Positions 7,824-14,961 of a DNA stretch of 56,176 nt are shown here, one piece after another (the stretch's first letter is position 1; the number at the start of each line of letters is the position of its first letter). The DNA is from Acidobacteriaceae bacterium (GTDB taxonomy: Bacteria; Acidobacteriota; Terriglobia; Terriglobales; Acidobacteriaceae), in assembly GCA_003170825.1 (NCBI GenBank), contig PMYL01000052.1, positions 1 to 56,176 of the forward strand. Reading direction: 5' to 3'. The notes under the pieces were generated by a model. That model ran no database searches. It saw nothing but the letters and a program-made list of their open reading frames with translations, and was not told the origin of the DNA. A program made the translations under genes and the position numbers.

Positions 7824-9791
7824 TCAGTTCTCCGCCGAGTGCAGGCCGCCCGAGCCGGCGCGGAAGTCGATGTTGGAGTGCTCGCCGTCCGGCGACTGGG
7901 CGCAGTTCCACAGGCACGCGCCGCAATGAACGCATTTTTCGCGCTCGAAGGCGGGCACGCCGCCGTCGCCCAGCGTGAGGGCCTGGCCGGAGCACATGGC
8001 GATGCAGGTCTTCTCCACACAGGCGATGCAGAGCTGTTTGTTGAGAAAGACGACGTGATCGGCGAAGCCGGGGATGGCCTGCACCTTGCCGCCGATCAGC
8101 AGCGCGTCCTGTTGCGTGACCAGAAGACGGCCGTCGAAGGGGATCTCGGGCCAGCCGCGGGCGGTGAGCAGGGCATCGTGGAGCGGGCGGCCATCGGCGA
8201 TGGCCAGATCCACGGCCTGTTTCAGTTGCAGGCCTTCGGCGGTTTGCGATGAGGTATCCCACCCTTTTCGCAAAGAACGCGAAAAGGATGGGGCACGGAG
8301 CGCAATCTGCTTGTGGGGCGGTGGGATATGAGCCTGAAACGAGAACCTGCCGCCGGTGAGTCCGGCGAGGGCCATGCCGATCATGCCCTTGACCATACTG
8401 GAACCGCGTGGGCCGCCATGGAAGCCGTTGCGGGCGTTCTCGGCCTCGCGCGCGCCGCGCTCGACCCAGCTTGCGCGGCGGCGGGCTTCGTAGGTTGCGG
8501 AAAGGTTTTTCCGGGTGAATGGCTTGCCGGCGCGGAGCAGTTCGACCACTGCCTCGGCAAGTTGCGTGCCCGTGGTCCAGGCCTCGTCTACGCCGGAGCC
8601 GGTGAGCATATTGGTCGAGCCCGAGCCTTCGCCGATGCGGGCAAAGCCGTCTCCGGCGAGGAAGGGTTCGCCGCGCTTGCCGGATTCCTCGAGGGATTTG
8701 GCGCCCCAGGAGCGGAGGGTTCCGTCTTTGAGATAGCGCCATAGGGCGGGGTGCTGGATGTAGTGCTGCAAATAGCGGTAGGCGGTTCGCAGCGGGTCGC
8801 CCATCCAGGAGGGGACGAAGATGCCGACCGAGACCAAACGCTCCGGATGCACATAGAGGAAGCCGAAGATCTCCGGCTCGGGATAGCCGAAGGTGTGCCA
8901 GACGGTTCCGGGTTCGAGCGTCGAGTCTTGATCCGATTCAATGGGGGGCAGTTCGATGACCATCTTCATGCCCAGGGCCCACTCGCGATGGGCGTGGCCC
9001 GGGGGCAGGCCCAGCCGCTTGTCGATTGCTTGGCCGACCGCGCCCACCGGCCCATCGCCTACGACGGTGAGCAGCGCGCGCACGTCCATTCCGGCCATGA
9101 AGCCGCCGGCCGGCGCGCCGGTGCGGTCCACGCCCTGATCGGCGAGGCGCAGCCCCAGGACAGCCTCCTCCGCCGGATCGTCCTTGCTGGTCGCTTCCGA
9201 GAAGATGGGCGCGCTGACCGGCGTGCCCGGCCAGATCTGCACCAAGCCGGTGGCCATGAGCTGCGAGCCGACCCACTGGTTGAACTGGCCGATCGAGAGG
9301 ACCAGGCCGCCGTGCTTGTGGAGGAAGGCTGGGGTCCAGGGCAGTTCAAAGGCATGGTCTTTCAGGCCGAAGAGCCGTCCGGCAGTGTGCAAAACGGCGT
9401 CGGCGGCTCGGAGAGTGAGCGAACGGCGGCTGGCGCCGATGGGGTCGAGCAGATAGAGCACCCGCTCCCGCTTAACCTCGACGGCCATGGGAATTTCGGC
9501 CGGGTTCAGGTGAGGGAAGCTCGAACGAATGCCCTGGGCGCGGGTGACTACGCCGCTGACGCCCGCTGCAATGTCGTCGGCACGCTCGTAGCAGAGGACC
9601 TGCAAAGGCATTCCGGGCGCGACTTTGCTTTCGAAGGCGGGATCTTCCGGATGTTCGGACCACTCCCGGGTGAGCGTGGTGAGAAAGCCGCCCATGGCGG
9701 GGCCAAAGCCGGCGCAGGCGATGTCGACTTCCATCGTCTGGCGCTCGAACTCCGGCGCGGGCGAGTCGGCGGGAGTGGTTTCCACGCTCAT
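7824..9791 (-). CDS. ETF:quinone oxidoreductase (FixC-like) fused to ferredoxin (FixX-like)
   Basis: A 655-residue protein. The N-terminal FAD-binding region has the unusual nucleotide-binding turn AGFGPAMGGF in place of the common GAGPAG. A central ETF-QO/FixC-like domain includes PGHAHREWALGMK and GFARIGEGSG. The C-terminus is a ferredoxin with two Cys sets, CIACVEKTCIAMC (C588, C591, C596, C600) and CVHCGACLWNC (C620, C623, C626, C630). It should pass electrons from EtfAB to membrane quinone. Residues about 488-513 are encoded by a palindromic repeat element (8255-8328) that sits inside the gene without breaking the frame. CAGGAG precedes the ATG. The FixC-FixX fusion next to etfBA resembles fixABCX in a new order. 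Confidence 0.85.
   Translation of the reverse strand: MSVETTPADSPAPEFERQTMEVDIACAGFGPAMGGFLTTLTREWSEHPEDPAFESKVAPGMPLQVLCYERADDIAAGVSGVVTRAQGIRSSFPHLNPAEIPMAVEVKRERVLYLLDPIGASRRSLTLRAADAVLHTAGRLFGLKDHAFELPWTPAFLHKHGGLVLSIGQFNQWVGSQLMATGLVQIWPGTPVSAPIFSEATSKDDPAEEAVLGLRLADQGVDRTGAPAGGFMAGMDVRALLTVVGDGPVGAVGQAIDKRLGLPPGHAHREWALGMKMVIELPPIESDQDSTLEPGTVWHTFGYPEPEIFGFLYVHPERLVSVGIFVPSWMGDPLRTAYRYLQHYIQHPALWRYLKDGTLRSWGAKSLEESGKRGEPFLAGDGFARIGEGSGSTNMLTGSGVDEAWTTGTQLAEAVVELLRAGKPFTRKNLSATYEARRRASWVERGAREAENARNGFHGGPRGSSMVKGMIGMALAGLTGGRFSFQAHIPPPHKQIALRAPSFSRSLRKGWDTSSQTAEGLQLKQAVDLAIADGRPLHDALLTARGWPEIPFDGRLLVTQQDALLIGGKVQAIPGFADHVVFLNKQLCIACVEKTCIAMCSGQALTLGDGGVPAFEREKCVHCGACLWNCAQSPDGEHSNIDFRAGSGGLHSAEN
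8255..8328. repeat. Palindromic repeat element inside the ETF-QO reading frame
   Basis: Bounded by the perfect 9-bp inverted repeat TATCCCACC (8255-8263) and GGTGGGATA (8320-8328). Inside are arms CCTTTTCGC and GCGAAAAGG around AAAGAAC, then ATGGGGCACGGAGC. The same core, with CCTTTCGCC and GGCGAAAGG arms and the same GGATGGGGCACGGAGC flank, recurs at 9833-9878 between genes. Here it encodes the peptide stretch that includes LRAPSFSRSLRKGWD. Confidence 0.7.
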
Positions 9792-9832
9792 TCGAATCTC
9801 CTGATGGGCGGGTTCGGTCGAGTGTCGTGGCT

Positions 9833-9878
9833 TCCCACCCTTTCGCCAGAAAAAAGGCGAAAGGATGGGGCACGGAGC
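9833..9878. repeat. Palindromic repeat element, intergenic copy
   Basis: Arms CCCTTTCGCC and GGCGAAAGG around AGAAAAA, then ATGGGGCACGGAGC; same family as 8255-8328. It lies in the 184-base gap between the acyl-CoA-dehydrogenase-like gene and the ETF-QO gene and would form a strong hairpin in the transcript. Confidence 0.65.
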
Positions 9879-9917
9879 GGGTTGGCTGGAGGGGATTCCC
9901 AGGTCTCAGAAGCGAGA

Positions 9918-9941
9918 CCCTTCGGCAAGCTCAGGGCAGGC
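9918..9941 (+). repeat. Short interspersed repeat (CCTTCGGCAAGCTCAGGGC family)
   Basis: The core CCTTCGGCAAGCTCAGGGC followed by AGGC is a dispersed repeat I recognise from many acidobacterial and environmental genomes, where its six-frame translations give peptides such as FGKLRAG. Only one copy is seen in this window. It sits 40 bases from the palindromic element in the same gap. Confidence 0.5.
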
Positions 9942-9975
9942 TCTGGGGCACCCGCCGATATTGTTGCGCCCACGC

Positions 9976-12186
9976 TCATGCGGGATAGTCCAGAGCTTCG
10001 GGGATCATGACCTTGCTGACCGTCTCCGCGGCACGGTCCTTGGCCAGCCGCGAGCCGCTCAGGCAGGTGGTGAGCTTGTTTTGGAGGCGGAGGAATTCGC
10101 TTGCGCCGGCGCAACCCGCGCAGGGGCCGGCCTTGGGCGGATGTGCGCCGTCGGCGGCCAGCACATCGACGGCAAAGGCCGTAATGCCGGGCATGGTCTC
10201 CTCGTATTCTTCGAGTTCGCTGGCCAGAAAGCAGCCCTTGTGCGCTTCATCGGCCCAGGCTGGGTGCTGGTTGTAGCCGAAGACCAGTTCGCCGCAGATG
10301 CGGGAGACTTCGCCGGCGGCTTGCGCGGCCTGGGTGTGGCACAGATCGCTGAGGAACTGGACGGTGCCGGCGAGGCCTTCGGCGGCCACGGGATCGTCTG
10401 CGCCGCGCGCTTCCAGTTCCAGCACGTCGAGAATCTGGCAGCGCGAGGCAAGCAGCCAGCACAGAGCATCGGCGAGCGCAAAGGTCACGCCCTGGCGCTG
10501 GCCGTGATAGAGCTTGTTGCCGCCGGGGTCGGTGGCCTTCTGCAGGTAGTTCAGCGTCCAGAGCCAGAGCTGCATGGCGGAAGCTAACGTGCAGGCGCCG
10601 GTTCCGGGCCGGTCGGAGGCGATCCGGCGCATGGCGATGGTCCAGGCGCGGAACTGGGCCAGGAAGACCTCACTGGTCATGGTCACCGTCAACTGGCGGC
10701 GCTGTACGGCTTCAGGGCCTTCGTAGGTTGCTTCCAGTTGCGCGTCCATCCACTTGTTGGCCAGGAAGCCGGGGCAGTCCTCGGTGATGCCGTAGCCGCC
10801 CATCAGGCTGACGGCCTCGCGCATCATGTTGGCGCCGTGGCCGGTATTCCATAGCTTGGTCGCGGGGCAGATCACGTTGGCCTCGGCGTCTTTGAGGACA
10901 AAGTCCACCAGGGGATCGGCTTCAAGCTCGGCGCGGCGGGGGGCGTCCGGGTTAGAGAGCAATTCGATGGCGCGCTGTTCGCTCTCCTTGAGCGCCTTCA
11001 TCTCCGCGCGACCGCCCTGGATGCCGCGATCCTTCAGGATTGCGGACTTCTGCTTTTCCAGCGGGTCAAGGGTGTCGAAGAGGCGGGCGGCGGCAAAGCC
11101 CAGCGAGGTTGCGGCTTCTCCGGCGGCCCAGACGTCGACCAGGCGGTGCAACGCGTCTTCTCTCTGCTGGATGCCTTGCTCGTAGCGCACCGTGCCGGGT
11201 TTCGTGCCCTCGGCCCCGCGAAAGCGTTCGCGCTGGTAGCGGATGACCGGCTCGACCGCCGAAAGCAGCTTGGCCGCCGTCATCACGCCGACCGGCACGC
11301 GGGTACGGCGGAATACGGCTTCGATGACTTCGCCATGATTGAAGTTGGGGACGATGACGCCGTCCTTTACTGTGTATCCGCCCACGATGCGGCTGGCGGG
11401 AACTTTGAGGTTGAAGATGGGATCGCCGGTGGACGAGAGCTGGTGAACGAGCTTTTTGGTCGGGGTTCCGTGGTCGAATATGCCCTCGTCGGTCTCTTCC
11501 AGGATCACGAAGCAACTGCCCTTGATGCGCGGGTCGTCGGAGTTGACTGCGGCGGTGACGAAGTTGGCGAAGGCGATGTTGGTGATGAAGCGGCCACGCT
11601 TGTCCACCTGCAGCCAGGGTTCTTCGCCATCCTTCCACTCGGCAACGCGCATCTTGCCGTTCAACATGCCGGTGTCGACGCCCACGTAGGGGATGGGTTC
11701 GGTGAGCACGAAGGCGCCGCGCCAGGGCTTGCGGTCCTCTCCAGGTTGCGGCGGAGCGGCCAGCGTCTTGTAGTGGGTGATTTGCTCCTGGGTGCCGCGC
11801 TCGTGAATGGGCGAGAGAGCCAGGAAGCCGGCGAGGCTGGCGGTGGCCGCGCCGCCGTCCACCCAGGCCAGCTCGAAGGCCGCCAGCGCCAGCGCCAGGT
11901 TCTTGGGGCCGGTGATGAAACCGCCCTCTTCCGGCTCCATGAAGACGGCGGTGAGTCCGGCGCGGTCGAAGGCCTCCAGCATCTCGCTCTTGGCCGGGGT
12001 CCACTCGTGGGTGTTGCGCTCCCCGGCGGCCACCAGGCGCGCCACGGTTCCCCGCGCCACACCGCGCGCCGACTGGACGAGCATCTGCAAATCGAATCGG
12101 TCGGCGAAGCGCCATTGAATCTGGCGCACCGCATCCCCAGGGAGGGTGAGCATGGTTTTCGTCTCGGATAGCGCAACTGTGCCCAT
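9976..12186 (-). CDS. Large acyl-CoA dehydrogenase-like flavoprotein
   Basis: A 736-residue protein with the acyl-CoA dehydrogenase plan: N-terminal helices, then the middle beta domain (GAFVLTEPIPYVGVDTG, about residues 160-175; SSTGDPIFNLKVPASRIVGG) and the C-terminal helical bundle with LMGGYGITEDCPGFLANKW. It is longer than short-chain enzymes (about 380) and has a C-terminal extension ending in the Cys-containing GPCAGCAGASEF segment. It would oxidise a thioester and feed EtfAB; the substrate is unknown. The start at 12186 has AGAGGA upstream. It is first in a run with the ETF-QO and ETF genes and is divergent from the cytochrome operon. I did not identify the catalytic Glu with confidence. 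Confidence 0.8.
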   Translation of the reverse strand: MGTVALSETKTMLTLPGDAVRQIQWRFADRFDLQMLVQSARGVARGTVARLVAAGERNTHEWTPAKSEMLEAFDRAGLTAVFMEPEEGGFITGPKNLALALAAFELAWVDGGAATASLAGFLALSPIHERGTQEQITHYKTLAAPPQPGEDRKPWRGAFVLTEPIPYVGVDTGMLNGKMRVAEWKDGEEPWLQVDKRGRFITNIAFANFVTAAVNSDDPRIKGSCFVILEETDEGIFDHGTPTKKLVHQLSSTGDPIFNLKVPASRIVGGYTVKDGVIVPNFNHGEVIEAVFRRTRVPVGVMTAAKLLSAVEPVIRYQRERFRGAEGTKPGTVRYEQGIQQREDALHRLVDVWAAGEAATSLGFAAARLFDTLDPLEKQKSAILKDRGIQGGRAEMKALKESEQRAIELLSNPDAPRRAELEADPLVDFVLKDAEANVICPATKLWNTGHGANMMREAVSLMGGYGITEDCPGFLANKWMDAQLEATYEGPEAVQRRQLTVTMTSEVFLAQFRAWTIAMRRIASDRPGTGACTLASAMQLWLWTLNYLQKATDPGGNKLYHGQRQGVTFALADALCWLLASRCQILDVLELEARGADDPVAAEGLAGTVQFLSDLCHTQAAQAAGEVSRICGELVFGYNQHPAWADEAHKGCFLASELEEYEETMPGITAFAVDVLAADGAHPPKAGPCAGCAGASEFLRLQNKLTTCLSGSRLAKDRAAETVSKVMIPEALDYPA

Positions 12187-12240
12187 AAATTTGGTCCTCT
12201 AGCAGCGGTCCCATTGTGCTTGACCGGGCATGGTTTGGCA

Positions 12241-12256
12241 TGTGACCTGTATCACC
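12241..12256. promoter_or_regulatory. CRP/FNR-type dyad, ETF side
   Basis: TGTGACCTGTATCACC fits the TGTGA-N6-TCACA consensus of CRP-family regulators with one mismatch. Its centre is about 62 bases upstream of the dehydrogenase-like gene start. Which CRP/FNR-family protein would bind is unknown. Confidence 0.5.
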
Positions 12257-12341
12257 CTGACGCACCGACCGCTGCGCTGGGCGAGATCGGATGGATGAGG
12301 AGATCATTCGCCCGCAAGGTGGCGGGAGCGATCCTTCCGAG

Positions 12342-12379
12342 TGTGGCCCACCTGTGGCCGACGTGTGGCCTGCGTCACA
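12342..12379. promoter_or_regulatory. Three phased TGTGGCC heptamers ending in a CRP/FNR-type dyad
   Basis: TGTGGCC occurs at 12342, 12353 and 12364, exactly 11 bases apart, so all three face the same side of the helix. The last copy is also the left half of TGTGGCCTGCGTCACA (12364-12379), a TGTGA-N6-TCACA-like dyad with one mismatch, centred about 75 bases upstream of the cytochrome c start codon. This looks like a multi-site operator for the divergent promoters. Confidence 0.5.
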
Positions 12380-12446
12380 TACGAGGCCGAAACGCAGGCT
12401 ATATGACATATCTTAACCGGGAACCGCCTGGCAAAGGAGCAAAGTT

Positions 12447-12767
12447 ATGATTCAAGGATTCAGAACGGCGTGCGTCATCCTGCTAGCCGCTTCCATTGCG
12501 GGGCCTGCGTTCGCGCAGACACCCGGCGCAGACACCTACAAGGCCAAGTGCGCCATGTGCCACGGGGCCGACGGGCTTGCCACCTCAACGATGGCAAAGA
12601 ACATGAAGATTCTCTCCTTTAAGGATCCGGCGATGGTCAAGGCCCCCAACGCCCAGTTGATCGCCTCCACCAAAAACGGCAAAGGCACAATGAAAGGCTT
12701 CAGCGGCAAACTGACCGACGACCAGATCAAGGATGTGATCTCATACATTCGCACGCTGCAGAAGTAG
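12447..12767 (+). CDS. Small monohaem c-type cytochrome
   Basis: A 106-residue protein with a signal peptide (cleavage near AFAQ) and one haem-binding motif CAMCH (C35, C38, H39). The C-terminal helix DDQIKDVISYIRTLQK is typical of class I cytochromes c, and a Met near MKGFSGKLT is a likely sixth ligand. It is a periplasmic electron shuttle. AAAGGAG precedes the ATG. It is the first gene of the cytochrome operon and is divergent from the ETF operon, suggesting it accepts electrons from the quinol-oxidising cytochromes that follow. Confidence 0.9.
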   Translation: MIQGFRTACVILLAASIAGPAFAQTPGADTYKAKCAMCHGADGLATSTMAKNMKILSFKDPAMVKAPNAQLIASTKNGKGTMKGFSGKLTDDQIKDVISYIRTLQK

Positions 12768-12806
12768 CGGCGCGCGCGAGATAAGCCCTGACCGTGCGGC
12801 GTGAAC

Positions 12807-12839
12807 CGGGAGAGACATGCCATAGTCCTTTCTCTCCCG
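12807..12839 (+). promoter_or_regulatory. Hairpin between cytochrome c and 11-haem cytochrome genes
   Basis: CGGGAGAGA (12807-12815) pairs perfectly with TCTCTCCCG (12831-12839) around a 15-base loop, and outer GTGC/GCAC may extend it. No T-run follows. In a polycistronic mRNA it could be a processing or stability element that lets the small cytochrome be made in excess. Confidence 0.5.
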
Positions 12840-12873
12840 CACCTGGAAGCGGTTGGAATTGACCGGAGCCGAC

Positions 12874-14067
12874 ATGAAGACCGTTTCCTCGATCGCGCTG
12901 GCCCTTGTTGCGTTCGCGCTTCTGGCGGGGGCGAGGCCAGGCGTTGCGCAGGCGGCCACGGATTGCCTGTCCTGCCATGCGGACGCAGGGATGCAAGATG
13001 GGTCGGGGCACAGCGTAAGCGTGGATGCGCAAAAGTTTCATTCGAGCATCCACGGCAGCCTCAAATGCGGCGATTGCCACACCGCTATCAAGGACTATCC
13101 CCATCCGGATCGCGCGACGCCGGTAAAGTGCGATTCCTGCCATGCGGGCGAAGCGGCGGGGCTCATCGGAAGCGTGCATGGAGACGGAGCGGAGCATCCA
13201 TGCACCAGTTGCCATGGAGACGCCCATTCCATCTTCCCCAAGGAAGATCCGAGGTCGGCGGTCTATCCCCTCAACGTCCCGCGGACGTGCAGTTCGTGCC
13301 ACGGCGACGAGGGGATGGCGAAGAAGCACGGCCTGGTCAGCGTCTATCCGTTGTATATCGACTCCATCCACGGCTTTGCGCTCAGCAAAGAGGGGCTGCT
13401 GGTGGCGGCAAACTGCCAGAGCTGCCATGGGTCGCATCACATCCTGAGCCACAAAGATCCGCAGAGCCGCACCTACAAGGCCAACATTCCGAAGACGTGC
13501 GGAAGCTGCCACGCGGGAATCACCGCGGACTACGAGGGCGGGGTACATGGAAAAGCCGTAGCCAAGGGCCATCTGGATGCGCCGGTCTGCTCGGACTGCC
13601 ACACCGCGCACGCCATCCTGCAGCCGACGGAAGCGGCGTTTCGCACCCAGTCCACGCCCATCTGCGGCTCGTGCCACAAAGAGAAGTTCAGCACCTACCG
13701 GGACACCTTCCACTCGCAACTGGGAGCGCTGGGCGGATACGTGGAGACGGCGCGCTGCTGGGACTGCCACGGAGCGCATGACGTCTTGCCTGCATCCGAT
13801 CCACGCAGCCCGATCGCTCCGGCCAACCTGGTGGCGACCTGCGGCAGGTGTCATGCGGGCGCCAACGTCAGTTTCGTCCAGTATCAGCCGCATGCCAACG
13901 CGCGGAATCGCAAACTGAATCCGGCCCTCTACTTTATCCGTTTGTTTATGAATTTGCTGCTGGCCAGCGTGCTTACGTTCTTCGTGATTCACACCGTGCT
14001 TTGGCTGATCCGCTCGCGATACGACCAGATCAAGAGAAGGCCGGCAGAGGGAGGAAAGAATGCCTGA
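12874..14067 (+). CDS. Membrane-anchored 11-haem cytochrome c
   Basis: A 397-residue protein. Residues 1-28 are a signal peptide. I count eleven CXXCH motifs (the first CLSCH, the last CGRCH), many in the paired arrangement of multihaem respiratory cytochromes, with extra His residues for bis-His ligation. One transmembrane helix (LLLASVLTFFVIHTVLWLI) near the C-terminus anchors it with the haem domain outside and a short basic tail inside. I chose the ATG at 12874; the in-frame TTG at 12853 is less likely. It overlaps the next gene by eight bases. With the following b-type cytochrome it resembles a split CbcAB-like quinol:cytochrome c unit. Function in respiration or extracellular electron transfer is inference. 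Confidence 0.88.
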   Translation: MKTVSSIALALVAFALLAGARPGVAQAATDCLSCHADAGMQDGSGHSVSVDAQKFHSSIHGSLKCGDCHTAIKDYPHPDRATPVKCDSCHAGEAAGLIGSVHGDGAEHPCTSCHGDAHSIFPKEDPRSAVYPLNVPRTCSSCHGDEGMAKKHGLVSVYPLYIDSIHGFALSKEGLLVAANCQSCHGSHHILSHKDPQSRTYKANIPKTCGSCHAGITADYEGGVHGKAVAKGHLDAPVCSDCHTAHAILQPTEAAFRTQSTPICGSCHKEKFSTYRDTFHSQLGALGGYVETARCWDCHGAHDVLPASDPRSPIAPANLVATCGRCHAGANVSFVQYQPHANARNRKLNPALYFIRLFMNLLLASVLTFFVIHTVLWLIRSRYDQIKRRPAEGGKNA

Positions 14068-14950
14068 CCTGGAGCCAGCGGCAGATGGAAGCCCAAATGG
14101 AAGCCCAAATGGAAGCCGGGAGCAAAGCCGCGCGGGGGGCCGGTATTTCATGCGCTTCACGCGGGCGCAGAGATACCTCCATGCCGTGCTGTTCACGACT
14201 TTTCTTGGACTCGCCGGCACGGGACTGCCCCTGCGTTTCAGCCAGAGCTACTGGGCGCGCCGTTTCGCTAGCGGCGTGGGCGGATTCGGGGCGATTCTTT
14301 TCTTTCATAAGTTTTGCGCAGTGGTCCTGACCCTGGCGTTTTTGTACCACGTGAAAGACATCTTCACCCGCGGGCTGATCCATCGCGAAAAGGGAATCTT
14401 CTGGGGATCGACTTCCATGATGGGCAACTGGAAGGATGTGAAGGATCTCTTTGGACATCTTCGCTGGTTCGTGGGACTGGGGCCGAAGCCGCAGTTCGAG
14501 CGCTACGCCTATTGGGAGAAGTTCGATTACTGGGCGGTCTTCTGGGGCATGATCGTCATCGGCTTTTCAGGATATGCGATGTGGTTTGCCCCGTTCTTCG
14601 CAAGGTTCCTGCCCGGCTGGGCGTTGAACGCCGTGCTGGTGATTCACAGTGAAGAAGGACTGCTCGCCATTTTGTTTATCTTTTCCATCCACTTCGTCAA
14701 CACCCATCTGCGCCCGGACAGCTTCCCCATGGATATGGTGATTTTTACCGGCGTGGAGAGCGAGGAGGAATTTGAAACCAAGCGCCCGGAGGAATATGCA
14801 AGGCTTGCCGGCCAGGGGAAACTGGAGGCGCGGATTTCGGAAAAGCCTGCGATCTGGCTGGTGAACTTCAGCAGAGTGGCGGGGTTTACGGCGATTCTTA
14901 TCGGACTGGTTCTTCTTGTATTGACCTTGAGCGCCTACTTCAGGGAGTAA
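14060..14950 (+). CDS. b-type dihaem cytochrome, quinol-oxidising subunit
   Basis: A 296-residue membrane protein of the cytochrome b561/FdnI-HydC kind. Its helices carry His residues placed to ligate two b haems: RYLHAVLF, FFHKFCAVVLTLAFLYHV and LVIHSEEGLLAILFIFSIHF. A last helix follows near the C-terminus (ILIGLVLLVLTLSAYF). It should oxidise or reduce menaquinone and exchange electrons with the 11-haem cytochrome encoded upstream, with which it overlaps by eight bases (GAGGAAAG as binding site inside the upstream gene). The N-terminal tail contains a 12-base tandem repeat encoding GSPNGSPNGS. The last gene of the operon has a homologous b-type domain. Confidence 0.85.
   Translation: MPDLEPAADGSPNGSPNGSREQSRAGGRYFMRFTRAQRYLHAVLFTTFLGLAGTGLPLRFSQSYWARRFASGVGGFGAILFFHKFCAVVLTLAFLYHVKDIFTRGLIHREKGIFWGSTSMMGNWKDVKDLFGHLRWFVGLGPKPQFERYAYWEKFDYWAVFWGMIVIGFSGYAMWFAPFFARFLPGWALNAVLVIHSEEGLLAILFIFSIHFVNTHLRPDSFPMDMVIFTGVESEEEFETKRPEEYARLAGQGKLEARISEKPAIWLVNFSRVAGFTAILIGLVLLVLTLSAYFRE
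14087..14117 (+). repeat. 12-bp tandem repeat in the cytochrome b gene
   Basis: The unit GGAAGCCCAAAT is present at 14087 and 14099, with a partial third copy to 14117. It encodes repeated Gly-Ser-Pro-Asn in the cytoplasmic N-terminal tail. Because the unit is a multiple of three, copy-number change would not break the frame. Confidence 0.8.
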
Positions 14951-14961
14951 AAAGGGAAAAC

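Noticed and set aside
11066..12409. Long open frames opposite and in other frames of the dehydrogenase-like gene
   Set aside because: Typical GC-rich shadow frames; no domain, and the real frame has clear family motifs.
14087..14117. 12-base tandem repeats (also 28203-28238) as a CRISPR array
   Set aside because: The units are short, directly adjacent and in coding frame; there are no spacers and no cas genes in the window.
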